The notes under the pieces were generated by a model. The model saw only the letters and a program-made list of their open reading frames with translations, ran no database searches and had not been told where the DNA came from. Positions 35,291 through 46,779 of a stretch of DNA of 64,000 nucleotides are shown here, piece by piece (the first letter of the stretch is position 1; each line of letters begins with the position of its first letter). The DNA is from Hexactinellida sp. DTS-2022. Taxonomy: Eukaryota > Porifera > Hexactinellida. Made by a program: the position numbers and the translations under genes. The stretch lies in contig JAPNXP010000005.1 in assembly GCA_028753945.1 (NCBI GenBank), positions 2,294,001 through 2,358,000 of the forward strand, given 5' to 3'.

Positions 35291-36639
35291 GTTATTACCT
35301 TTAGTATACAAGAAAGTAAATATAATATAGCATTTTTTAATAATTTTGTATTAGTTACAGCATCGATATCTAATTACACCATTATATAAAACTCGTAAAT
35401 GGTTGATTGAAGGTAACTGCTATAAAAATAATTATAAAAACAATTTGGGATCTTGCGAAATCATGTTAGTTGCTATTAGTCGTCAAAATAAAATGCTTTA
35501 CTAATTAGACCAGTGATTCCCAAACTGGGGGTCGCGACCCCCAAGGCAGGCCCGTAGCACGCCAACATTTATTATTGCGGTATAGTGACGTCACTATTTA
35601 ATATAAACAGACACTAATCCTTTGTACTTTATACGCGCTTTCGCTCTATGTTTAAGTTACTCAACTAAGGCAAATACAAAAAATACATACATTCTATTAA
35701 AATTTTATACAAAGTTTTAAAAGAATTGCTACTTGCTAAATAATCTAATGGTTAAAATACGATATATTATAATGGTACCGAACAGTTTGGCGTTTGCAGC
35801 AGCACCTATGCCACGCCTGCAGGAGTTTTGTTTACCAATACCATTATGCCGCTCCTATAGTTGTCGGTGACTTAAATGTCTCCCCTAAAATTTGTGTGGT
35901 CACCAAAATTATTGGTGTGGCCATGGCCGCACCTGCTCCTACGGCCCTGCAAGGGGTCAATGAACAACTAAGCGCGGGATCGCCAGTGCCGTAGCAGGGA
36001 ATAGAGTTTACCTGGGATATACTTGGGGCTTACATACAAAGTTACTATACTAATGTCACATATGGGTTCAAGGGCGTAGCAAACTTCTGAATGATTGTAC
36101 CGTCTGTGATTCTAAAGACAATTTAAATGGACTTGACTATATGCTCTGCATTAAGTATTTACACTTTGTTTTTACACTCAATTGTCTTAACTTTTTAAAG
36201 GTCTGTTGTGTGGTATTTTGAGACGCTGTGGTATTTTGAGACGCCTATATGATACACTCTATACACCATGGATGTGCTATTACAAATTAGACTGTGGTAT
36301 TTTGAGACGCTGTGGTATTCTGAGGCGCAACTATACAAGGCAAATTTTATCCACTCTAACTATAAGTTTACTGAACATTTAATGTTATACTAAATTATTA
36401 ATTTAATAATTAAATTGTGAATTTGATACTTAGTATCCAATCTACTGTGGTATTTCGAGGCGCTGGTAGTGAAGAGAATTTTCCACTTTACAGATTAATT
36501 GTAATCCACTAGCTTTATTAAAAGAAGGTGTTTATTAATTAATACGTAGTAGCAACTCAACTTTATTTCATTAATTGACACAACAAACATCTAAATAATA
36601 AAGTATACAAATTATTTTAGTTTCCAATGATATCCCTCC

Positions 36640-36960
36640 ACTTCTCGGAACCCTCCAGCTAAGTCTCCATGTTTCGCAGTTTTCTACTCTTCTCCCTAAT
36701 TTTCTTTTCAAAGCATTTCTCTCATCCTGCCATACTCTTCTCTCATTCTTCAGGGATCCTCTGCTCTTAATTAAAAGAATCAATTACTTAAAATTGTTCG
36801 ACTGCATCTTGGCAGCTCGATCTGCTCTTCGGCTGATTCTGAATTTATTCTGTCAACGTCTCGTCCACATAAATCATTGAAACCATCCTAATTCAATATT
36901 TCTAAACTGTAACCTATTTATAGTTTCTAAGTTTATACATCTTTGATCAAATAGAAAGAC
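36640..36960 (-). pseudogene. Second coiled-coil frame of Ginger, damaged in copy C
   Basis: Reads FRISRRADRAAKMQSNN upstream, then NERRVWQDERNALK. In a frame one base away it continues KKIREKSRKLRNMET to a stop, whereas in the frame of the first half it runs on into unlikely sequence. Copy A (29300-29560) has the homologous frame (NERRV, EDERNALNLKIRKKIRKLQN) with its own stop. Preservation in both copies argues for a real Ginger gene that has decayed. Confidence 0.4.
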
Positions 36961-37454
36961 TCACGAAGTAATCACGAATATCATGTGCATTGATCATTAA
37001 ATTTGATGTAATCCGAACTAATAGCTTATATTCTTTAATCAAATTCCGGAATTAAATGGAATGCGTTAGTTATTTATCACTTCCGATTACAAGAATGAGG
37101 AACTGGTTCCCAAAACGATTACTAACTTCGATATCTTGCAAATCTTAATTTTTTTCTATCTAAAGCATTTTGTTGGCTAAATATCATATTTATAATTCTT
37201 ATAATTGAAATATTTAACTCTCTAATCCACTTGCCTTAAAAAAGACAGGATCTAGTCAAGCTATAGGCATTTTCCCTTATAGATTAATTAATTAAAAAAT
37301 ACCATAAATTAAAATACTAGTAAAGCACAACTTTATTTAATCTTATGAATTAACAAAAAACACATTACAAAACTTTATTTAATCTTATGAATTAACAAAA
37401 AACACATTACAAACTAAAGTCTAATACTCTTCTTCTAATTAAATAATTCTTTAC

Positions 37455-37715
37455 TTAATCTGAATCTATATCCCCCATTCGTATTATCGTTTGTTTTAAT
37501 TTTCTGATTTTTTTTTTCAAATGCTTTTTTTCGATTTCCCATTCCGCCCTTTTCATATCTATATACGCTTTGTGTTCATCAATCATTTTGCATGTCTCTA
37601 CCATCATGCTCATTTTTTTTTCTTCGTATTCTTTTTCCATCTGTTCAATTAATTGAATATAGTATCTATCTGAAGAATCATCCATTATAGCTGTAATTAC
37701 TTTTGCATATTTCAT
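37455..37715 (-). CDS. Small coiled-coil protein inside Ginger copy C
   Basis: Starts at ATG 37715 and ends at TAA 37455, 86 residues. The second half is a charged coiled coil (EQMEKEYEEKKMSMMVETCK, then EWEIEKKHLKKKIRKLKQT). It lies between the OTU exon and the left TIR, same strand as the main gene. Its tail (KKKIRKLK) resembles the neighbouring reading frame at 36.6-36.9 kb (KKIREKSRKLRNMET), so the two may be related by duplication. Copy A has lost this locus by deletion. Function unknown. A DNA-binding or assembly partner of the transposase is a guess. Confidence 0.55.
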   Translation of the reverse strand: MKYAKVITAIMDDSSDRYYIQLIEQMEKEYEEKKMSMMVETCKMIDEHKAYIDMKRAEWEIEKKHLKKKIRKLKQTIIRMGDIDSD

Positions 37716-38359
37716 GTGGTATTTATAGTTGTAAGTTGTAAATCATTGTAGCACAAAACTGAGTCATGAAACATTAAAAACGTAATTTGGGCCAAGTGCA
37801 CACATTGTGGAAGCTTATGAAACTTGTGTAATTTGCGCCAAGTGCACACATTGTGGAAGCTTAAAATACTTCCTAAGTAACACGATATCTAATTTATCTA
37901 ACTACTAGTTTATTATCTTATTTCTCCACTTTATTTGGCTACAATACATACCTTATTACTCCCTGATTATATTTTTGATTATAAAAATTATGTCTAACTA
38001 AAAGCAAATTATATTAAAAATTTACTTTTATCACCCTGTTATTAAGATTAGCCACTATTATGCATTGATATCTTTTATTAATAAATTTAATGGGAAATAT
38101 CAGAGTAACAGTTTCAGAAAGATGTTATAAATATACCACATAACTAACGTGTAAAGGATATAAACTAATCCATCAAAATACACAAATTCTGGACGGGAAC
38201 TACTTGTTCTGGCTTGTACAATGTTCAGGCTCGATTCTTCTCGCAGAGTAATAAGATAAAATGTCTTGATAACTGCCTGTTAGTAAGCTATATGGAAAGA
38301 TAATTGATTATGCTGTGCGCTGTGAAGTAGTGTTAATTAATTAATTAATTAATTAATAA

Positions 38360-38470
38360 ATAGTAGGTTGGTCCCTCAGGGCTGCAGCTAGCTACTAAAG
38401 AGTAGTTTCGCTGTGAGTGTACTTGGAACACACTCTGTACCTTTCCCCAACCGCGAGCATAACGGTTGAG
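38360..38470. repeat. Short repeat block shared with 56560-56650
   Basis: TAGGTTGGTCCCTCAGGGCT, a middle with ACTTGGAACACACTCTGTACC, and TTTCCCC are shared in order with 56564-56625 (TTCCTTCAGGGCT, ACTTGGGACATGTCC, TATACCTTTCCCC). Possibly a SINE head or a small structured RNA. No A/B-box tRNA promoter was recognised. Confidence 0.4.
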
Positions 38471-38832
38471 GGATGTCAAGAGCTTACCTGAGAACACCTA
38501 ACTTATCTCTTGACACCATTAGCGGGACCTAGGCTCAGGACAATTTACCCATTACATGAGACTGAGGGTTTTTATTAAACAGAAGGTTTAATAAAAACTA
38601 TGATAAGTTATCACAACGAAAGTTTTAACTTAGCTAACTGAAAGGAATGGAAATTTTGGCTAGTTATTATCTCAGTATTCCACAACAACAACCAAATTAT
38701 AGCCAGACATATGTACTGAAATTAGATACTCTTTCTTATGGCATACGACAGCGCTATATAACAATTATTAATTAATATCGTTTCTAGCTGCTGTACCTAG
38801 TGTAGTATTAGTAAATTAATTATTATTTCTTT

Positions 38833-39033
38833 TTAATTAAAAACCAGTTTGTTTGTAAATTGTTCTAATTTCCTATTATAATTTAATCGAGAGTTCGCTA
38901 TATGTTTATGAAACTGGATAAACGGAAGAATTGGCATGGGAAATTTTGTTGATCTAGTTCCAGGTATTATGAAGAACCCTAAGAAGGCGAGGCGGTTTCC
39001 AATGTACCTAAAACTTAAAAGAAATAAACGCAA
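38833..39033 (-). other. Possible extra exon downstream of the OTU exon
   Basis: An open frame (YIGNRLAFLGFFIIPGTRST onward) follows an acceptor-like TTTTAAGTTTTAG| at about 39010 and ends at a stop near 38836. It could be an alternative last exon of the Ginger gene, but the OTU exon already ends in its own stop. Weak. Confidence 0.2.
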
Positions 39034-39301
39034 ACAATATTAACTACAATTAAAAAAATAACTTTAAAACTCACTTGATTCCATAGGTATCTCACTTACC
39101 TATTTGTTGTCATCTTTTATTTACCTTGTAGATAACAGCTCGTCTCTCGCCACTGGGGATGTGCCGTTGCAGGTCACGTTTCCATTATCTGGGCTCACCA
39201 TGATAGGGATTGCGTTGCCTGAATAACCTCGAGCAGAGGTCCCCACAAAGTTCGATGTACCTTGTCTTTGAGCGCTTTCGAAAGAGTGTTGTGAGTTGTT
39301 A

Positions 39302-42300
39302 TTACACTGTTAGGACTTCATCTGTTGTAGTTCCATACGTCGGGATAGGAGATTTCAGCATTGATACAACAGGTTCATAATGTAGGACGAAATTTTTGAT
39401 GTAAAGATTGGCAGTCGGGCTGTTAGTAGATCTGAGCAAGCTCCAACGCACATGACGAATTACAGACTCTGGCATTCTATAATCGTTGTTAGCAACGTAG
39501 ATATCGGCATTCAGAATAGCAGAAGCAGCCATAATTTCAACATCACTTCCCCAAATGGATTCACGATAGATAGCGTTTTCGTGTGTGAGGTAATGACACG
39601 GTGTTGTTTGCTTTGATTTAAAATACCATCCAAGTTTTGTTGTCCCTTCACTGGCTATAAATCGGCATATAATGGAACGAAGCTGTAGGTGGCTGTTTTC
39701 ACTCCCAGTAATTATTTTGGAGAGACATCTGAAGAGACAATTACCATCTCCTTTGATTTTCTCTGTCAGCTCTGGTTCGTATTTGCTTAGTGGCTGTCCA
39801 ACGAGATCCGATGGTTGCTTGCTAACTGAATCAAATGTTATCCCCAAGAGAACACATTTACTACGCTGCCAATTCTCATCTATAACAATAATTTTTGGGT
39901 CATCCGGATAGGCATCTGTAATAACGGTTTGATCTTTTTCGTCGAACGTGTCCCATAGCATTGTATTGAGATACTCCATCGCCTAATAAAGGTATATAGG
40001 AATCATTAAGTATAATAAAATTACACAATTAATTAGAGCATCCATATAAGGTATCTCAATAATATTGTGTAGAATACTTACCACGAAATACAGTATTTTG
40101 TGTGTATGTCTAGCACGCTCATTATCTGTAAAACTAGGATAAATATCTGGTGTCCATTCCATTACAGTCTCAATTATGTCTCTCTTCTACAGATATATAA
40201 ATACAATGGATAGAAGTTGTGTTTAACTAATCTAATATTTTCTAATTTATACTCGGTTAGACTTACAATTTTATCTTCTTTTTCACCATTCAAAAACTGA
40301 AATAAATAGGTGTTGGGAGTATAGATGTGTTGTTTGTTTAAGCTTCTGTACAATTTCTCATGTATAGGAGTCGCGAAGGTTCCTTGGAGAATATTCTGTT
40401 TTAGAATTTCCTAGAAATTCAAAAAAATGATGAAGTAATCATTATTGCCTGGAAGTTTATGAGATAACTGAAATTGACATCAATTGGAGAAGTAAATTAT
40501 AAAATAACAATGACTTCTCAACAATAATTCAGGAATGTAAAGAGAATGGAATCCTTACTTTGAAAGTAGTTAGATGTGTAAATATAGATACTGCTGTAAA
40601 TCCATAGAGATTCAGGCAAGTCTAAAATTGAATATTTTCAATTAAATTGACACTAATTTCTAATTATGTATGATTTGATCAATAGTACCTGTGATGTGTC
40701 GACACCTATGCTCGAATCGAGGTTTACTTTCTTCTTAGTGTTTCTTACAAAATAAGGACGTGTGATATGGATTGGAATTTTCTTGTCTTTTTTGGCTCCT
40801 AATTCTGTCTGAGAAATAGTAACATGACTATCTGTTACTTTCGACACCGTGTAAGGCCCAATATATTTTGATTGCTTCTTCGTTTTGGGTAAGTGTTTGA
40901 TCTTTGGCATGTTAGTGTATATGATCTTATCATCCATCTTCAGAGAGGCACTACAGATGTCATAATGATAATAAAATGTGAGTAAGAAAACATTGTTGAA
41001 TATATAAAGCTCAACGAACCGTCCTTCGTTGACCTTCTTATCATACTGCATCTTCTGTTTTATTTGCTCAAAGTTGATACTATCCATTGCTGATTGCTGT
41101 GTAGAAGTACGAGATTCATCAATACTAGTAACTTCTTCTTGGGGAATGTCAAGTGGTGGAGAAAAGATGTCTGATATTTCTTCAATATCATCGAGTGGAG
41201 GAATGAATTCGCTCATAATAGCATCGTCTATTGCAAAATCTTCTTCAGTGTTGCACTGCAGGTTGTTAATGGTCGATAGAAGATCTTGATGCCTGGACTC
41301 TCTTCCCCACATAACCTTGAATGGAGTTTGTCCATGGGACCTTTTAAAGGTAGAATTCATTGTTATTGCAGCAGCTTTTAGAAGATTTGTCCAATGATCC
41401 CCAGTCTGGATCTCCATTTTGTTCAGTTTACTAAAAAAGAACTTTCATAGTTGGTATATTATCCTAAATCATGCATTCGAAATGTTGTTATCATTTACTA
41501 GTTAACTAATAACACTACCTTTTGAGAATCTTATTGTGTGCTTCGACTAAACCGTTAGCCATCGGGTGGTATGCACGAGTGCTACGATTTTCAACTCCTA
41601 ATTTCCGGTGAAATTCCTGAAATATCTATGAATAATACAAGCAAAATTACAATCGAATACGTACTAATATTATAAAAAATACATATTTAGCAATATGTCA
41701 CTGATAATATTCGATTAGAATGTAGAAAAATGATTATGCAACTCACATTACTTGTAAACTCCCTTCCTTGGTCGTGCTGAATAATATCGGGTAATCCCAT
41801 ATCGAGGTAGATATCCTTAAGATTCTGGATTACTTCTTCTGATGTCTTCGACTTGAGAGCGCGCACTGCAACGTATTTGCTCAGATAACAAACAGTGACT
41901 AAAATGTGTTTATATCCATCTTTGCTCTCAGAGAAATCACATATAAGGTCCATCCCTATATGTTTCCACGTTTTAGATGGAGGTGGAATTGGTTGGAGCT
42001 TCTTTTGCGGTTGTGGTGGCAAGGCCGCTGTCATCTGACATGTATGGCAAGTCTTAACCTTTAGTATACAAGAAAGTAATTATAATATGGCATTTTTTAA
42101 TAATTTTGTATTAGTTACAGCATCGATATCTAATTACACCATTATATAAAATTCGTAAATGGTTGATTAAAGTTAACTGAACATTATAAAAATAAATATA
42201 AAAACAATTTGGGATCTTGCGAAATCATGTTAGTTGCTATTAGTCGTCAAAATAAAATGCTTTACTAATTAGACAATCTAGAACTTAATAATTACGATTA

Positions 42301-43592
42301 CAGCACATGGATGATTCAACTGAAATGTTCCACTAACACTGCATTCTAATGCTATTTTGGGATGTACGTACATCAATTAGAATAGAAATATAATAGAACT
42401 CGATTAAGGCGTACAAGCCTTGGGAAACAAGACAAAGTACGTACTAACGGAAGGCATGTCGAAATCCGTATGCATAATCCACAGGTCGAAATGCTGACTT
42501 GTTGAATTGTGTAAATACGATGTAAAGGGTATACAGTCTTCAAACATACTCAATGATAATATAAAAGTATTTTGGTTGTCACGTACTCAGACAATCAAAA
42601 CACTAACGAAGTTCTGCTGACAATTTTCTAAGAGTACATACTAGCAGAATTTAGTTGGGAATAGAAATTGGTACGTCTGATTCGAGTATGTACTGAATTG
42701 ATAATTGCAATGCAATTTACCCAGTAATTGTAAAATAAATCAAATGAATATATCTACATAACATTACAAATTGATTTTAATTGAAAATAAATCGAACTAA
42801 TAGTAGGTTAAGGGATAATTATATAATTATATAATCGTTAGGAAATAGGGAAATTTTTCGTACAGAAGTCAAAGATTAAAATGGTTGAAGTTGCAAAATG
42901 AGGACCAGGGTGATCCAGTTGGCTATAATTTGAAAAGTAACTACTTTTTCCTATTTTGAGTAGATAAGTTACCCTTATTAATTAAGCAATTTTAATTCGA
43001 AAGACATCAAATACAAATTGTTCAAATAAATTTCATTATCATATTAACTTACATAATCTCGAACGTCAATGTGCATGCCTGTCCATGTGTATCTTTGCTG
43101 AACTGAATGAAGAGTGGCGTGAATCCCTGGATGACCAACTTGGTCATGGAACCTTTGATAAATATCATCCAACTGAGACTTCAATGGAACTTCCAAATCT
43201 GTTTCTGTACCTCCCAGTTTAACTCTCTAAGGAGAAGATTAATTAAAAGTTTTAAATCAAATATAGTAGAACCTGCTAAGTAATAAGGACCAGGAAAGGA
43301 CAGGGCAAAATGGCCGTTATAGACAAGTAACCGTTATGCAGTGGCTGTTAATTAAAGAGGATCTACTGTATTTTTAATTAATATATAAATAATGGGATTA
43401 TTTATTAGTATAGCGAGTCATTTTTGGGGTTAAAAAAAATCTCACCTTGAATAGTGTGTCGGATTCTGCAATGAAATAGGAGGACAGTTTTCTTTTGTAA
43501 TTCCATCTTGTTTGCCGTGAGTCTTGTACTGTCTCAGGATATTTTTGTTCGCGAAGAAACTGAATAATTTCTTGATACTCGTCTGAATTCAT
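39302..43592 (-). CDS. Ginger1 integrase-OTU fusion transposase, nine exons
   Basis: Exons (minus): 43592-43446, 43226-43053, 42058-41747, 41625-41519, 41430-41020, 40950-40689, 40410-40267, 40186-40082, 39982-39302. All junctions are GT-AG and all phases match, giving 780 codons without a stop. Order of domains: H2C2 zinc-binding region (His 76 and 81, Cys 111 and 114); integrase core with Asp144 (MDLICDF), Asp203 (HDQGREF) and Glu239 (NGLVEAH), i.e. DD35E; a GPYTV motif near residue 413; acidic linker; and an OTU cysteine-protease domain with DGNC (Asp633, Cys636) and a terminal HYEPVV (His about 755). The integrase would catalyse element excision and insertion. The OTU part may remove ubiquitin from element or host proteins, a role that is inferred. 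The start is the first ATG after the TIR. Exon 5/6 splicing (donor ACG|GTTCGT) is the least certain. Copies A and B share the exon structure. Confidence 0.88.
43264..43367. mobile_element. pogo-like MITE in intron 1 of Ginger copy C
   Basis: TAGTAGAACCTGC at the left and complement CAGTAGATCCTC at the right, flanked by TA. The orthologous insertion sits at 45668-45751 in copy A, so it entered before A and C diverged. Confidence 0.65.
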
Positions 43593-45667
43593 TTGAAAAT
43601 CAGAATAGAAATGATTGATTATTTGGTTTGGTTTGATTAGTTTGTTTGATTGATTGATTGATTGTGTTGTGATAGTTGTAGACAAGCAGAGTAATATAAT
43701 TTGCCTTATATAGTTGCGCCTCAGAATACCACAGCGTCTCAAAATACCACAGTCTAATTTGTAATAGCACATCCATGGTGTATAGAGTGTATCATATAGG
43801 CGTCTCAAAATACCACAGCGTCTCAAAATACCACACAACAGGTCTCTTCATGAGAGGATCCAGAATTTTTTTAAATCCATAGCGGAGGAATCTATTCGGA
43901 GAAGGAATAGGTTCGCTGGGAAATCGTCGAAAATTTAACATTATTAACACCGAACTATGCTCACGAGAGTAAAATAATTTCGGCTTTCTTAGTCGAACGT
44001 GACCACTGATCTCAAGTTTATATCCCATTACATTATGGTCTTTGTACAGCGAGACCTCGTATTCAGAACCTTTTGGGCTCCCAACTAGTCAGGTTAATCG
44101 AGGTAGTACTAATTTTAAATATATGAGTATTGAGATTTTGTACTTCCTCCTTGGGCGCTTTCCCCCTTGCAGCAGGCCCTAACTATTTAAGCTAGGCCCG
44201 GATGGCGGAATACTAAGACGGTGGGGTGCATGATGGTTCGGCACTTGTAAATTCGGGTGCGACATTACCGTAATATAGAATTATATTAGTGGGCATTATG
44301 GTTTTCACAAATATTTTTGATGCAACTTGGCCCCAAGTGCCGCACCCTGGCAACTGCTCTAGATGGGCTCTACACTGATTGTGACACCCGGAGCCTACGG
44401 GCCATGGCTCCGCCACTGGGGTCTGAATTTTTAGTGTGGTGATAAGTACGTATTATTTTAAATGGACAAGGTGAAAAGAAGAAATATATCAAACTATCTC
44501 GTGTTTACTGATAAAAATAACTATAATATAATGAATTGTGTAAGGTATCAAATATAGTTATATGTATTAGGTAAGGGGGTCGCGAGTTTGTTGGAGAAGT
44601 AAAGTGGGTCACGAAGTAGTTAAGTTTGGGAACCATTGAATTAGACAATCTAGAACTGAATTATTACGATTATAGCACATGGATGATTAAACTCAAATGT
44701 TCACTGACACTGCATTATAATGCTATTTTCTATGTACATCAATTATAATAGAAATAAAGTAGAACTCGATTAAGGCGTGCAAACTTTGGGAACAAGACAA
44801 AGTACGTACAAACCGAGCATGTCTTATCCGTATGCATAATCCACAGGTCGAAATATTGACTTGTTCAATTGTGTAAATACGATATTAGGGTGTACATGTC
44901 TTCAAACATACTTAACGATAAGATAAAAGTATTTTTGTTGTCACGTACTCAGACAATCAAACACTAACAGAGTTCTGCTGACACTTTTCTAGAGTACGTA
45001 CTAACAAAATTTAGTTGCGAATAGAAATTGGTGCGTCTGATTCGAGTATGTACTGTACTTACTGAATTGATAATTGTAATGCAATTTACCCAGTAATGTA
45101 AAATAAATCAAATGAATATATCTACATAACATTACAAATTGATTTTAATTGAAAATAAATCGAACTAGTAGTAGTTTAAGGGTTATATAATTGTTAGGAA
45201 ATAGGCAAATTTATCTTTCAGAGTCAAAGATTAGATTGGTTGAAGTTGCAAAATGAGGACAAGGGTGATCCAGTTGGCTATAATTTGAAAAGTAACTACT
45301 TTCCTATTTTGAGTAGATAACAGTTACCCTTATTAATTAAGCAATTTTAACATCAAAAACCTATCACATTGTTGGGATAATTTTTTAAAAACTATGAAAT
45401 AGAAACTATATGACGATATAAATTGTTTAAATAATTTAATTATCATATTAACTTACATAATCTCGAACGTCAATGTGCAAGCCTGTCCATGTGTATCTTT
45501 GCTGAACTGAATGAAGAGTGGCATGAATCCCTGGATGACCAACTTGGTCATGGTACCTTTTATCAATATCATCCAACTGAGACTTCAAAGGAACTTCCAA
45601 ATCTGTTTCTGGACCTCCCAGTTTAACTCTCTATGGATAAGATTTATTAAAACTATTAAATCAAATA

Positions 45668-45751
45668 TAGTAGAACCTGCTAAGTAATGTGGACCAGGAA
45701 AGGACAGGGAAAAATGGCCGTTATACAGTGGCTATTAAAGAGGTTCTACTG
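45668..45751. mobile_element. Same pogo-like MITE in Ginger copy A
   Basis: Ends TAGTAGAACCTGC / complement CAGTAGAACCTC, TA-flanked. Internally about 20 bp shorter than the copy at 43264. Confidence 0.65.
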
Positions 45752-45984
45752 TATTTTATTAATATATAAATATTCTGATTTTTTATTAGTGTAGCGAGAT
45801 ACCTATAGGTCACCTATAAGTTAGCTTTCAACGGATATTATAATTATGGATAAATAACTTAAAATTATGGAAAATGGTAGATAGGGTGAGAAGTAAGGCC
45901 GCATAGCGGCCGTTGACTCGAGGTGCGTACCACCACTCCATAGCAAAGCGACCGAGACCGAAGTCATCGTTTAGTGGATACTAC

Positions 45985-46440
45985 TATAAGTGGCGTAGCT
46001 AGGATTATAATTTACCTGGGGCCAATTTCTAAATACACTACTAATGCACACCAGGGTGCTAGCAAGCTCCTGAATGATTTTACGGTTTGTGATTACAATA
46101 CCATATCAAAATAGTGTTGACTATATTTAAGTTGCTGAATTAAGTATTGTAGACTTGTTTTAGCTCAACGGCATTAAGTTATTTAAAGTTGGTTGTACTT
46201 TTAATCTCCAGGAGGGGATCCAGACATTTTTGTTACCAGCAGCGAAATTATCTTGAAGGGATAGGTTCACTCGAAAACGGTATCTCCTCTAGCCCTCTTG
46301 AAATTTGATTATCCGATCTCCCCACTTGCCCCAGTTCCTATCACGTTGCATACTGGCCAATCTTTAGCGAATTTCGATTATCCGAACCTTTGGACTTCTT
46401 CCAACGGATCCGGACACTGAAGGATTGCACTGATTAATTA
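45985..46440 (+). repeat. Paralogue of the hAT interior without Ginger copy C
   Basis: Matches both flanks of copy C: 46000-46190 resembles 35995-36200 (TTTACCTGGGGC, GCACACCAGGGTGC, CTGAATGATTTTACGG) and 46200-46270 resembles 43845-43925 (GAGGGGATCCAGA, GGGATAGGTTCACTCG). The two halves are contiguous here, giving an unoccupied site. Afterwards CGATTATCCGAACC motifs suggest another pogo-like remnant. Confidence 0.55.
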
Positions 46441-46779
46441 ACTAAAATTAACAGAAAAGCTTGAAAAAAGAAAGAGATTATTGGGATATTACGAAGTTAT
46501 AGTTGAACAATAACAGAGCTAAAGTAGAGGTAGTATCCATTGGAAAAAATATGTTTGCACAATGCACTCTATCTTTGGATGGATCCGCCGTTGCAGGATT
46601 TCAGTGGGCCCCAAGATTGAAATATTAAGGGGTGCCAATTATTTGCCAATTTGTATTGTGGCCTGCACAGCTGTGGAAATAGAAATTGGCCTCGATTATC
46701 AAAAATTTTGCAGAACACTTCCTAAGGGATCGTTTTGAAGGAAATACGTTAGAATCTAATAGAAACCACAGCTCTCTGT

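Larger units (their letters stand above)
36204..43840 (-). mobile_element. Ginger1 copy C, apparently complete (7,637 bp)
   Basis: Terminal inverted repeats of about 148 bp (36204-36351 and 43693-43840) are nearly identical and begin TGTTGTGTGGTATTTTGAG. The 4-bp duplication GGTC flanks it (36200-36203, 43841-43844). Each TIR contains four GTGGTATTTTGAGACGC-type subrepeats and a central CCATGGAT. The minus strand encodes the integrase-OTU gene (43592-39302) and small coiled-coil genes (37.7 and 36.9 kb). The features fit Ginger1 as described for Hydra and other animals: gypsy-like integrase, OTU domain, introns, 4-bp duplication and no LTR. The near-identity of the TIRs and the open gene suggest recent activity. 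Confidence 0.92.
35511..44638. mobile_element. hAT element, duplication AATTAGAC, carrying Ginger copy C
   Basis: Ends CAGTGATTCCCAAACTGGGGG and complement CAATGGTTCCCAAACTTAAC. A perfect 8-bp duplication AATTAGAC at 35503-35510 and 44639-44646 interrupts Ginger copy A. Without copy C the hAT is about 1.5 kb and non-coding. The GC-rich interior includes 44150-44430. No transposase was seen. Confidence 0.9.
29215..45802 (-). mobile_element. Ginger1 copy A, old, fragmented by later insertions
   Basis: Three pieces align in order with the intact copy C: 29215-30021 (matching about 36540-37330), 33721-35510 (about 40485-42280) and 44639-45802 (about 42280-43390). The gaps are copy B and the hAT, each flanked by its own duplication. 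Relative to C, copy A also lacks about 3.1 kb (37330-40485) including the OTU exon and coiled-coil gene. Terminal inverted repeats and first exon are missing on both sides, so A is a truncated relic. Confidence 0.8.

Noticed and set aside
39302-43592. LTR retrotransposon, retrovirus or Maverick origin for the integrase gene
   Set aside because: No LTRs, gag, protease, RT or polymerase accompany it; it has introns, long TIRs of TGTTG type and a 4-bp duplication, which fits Ginger DNA transposons.
43600-43838. N-terminal extension of the Ginger protein through CGILRRCGILRR repeats
   Set aside because: These codons are simply the TIR subrepeats read through; the real start is ATG 43592 beyond the TIR.
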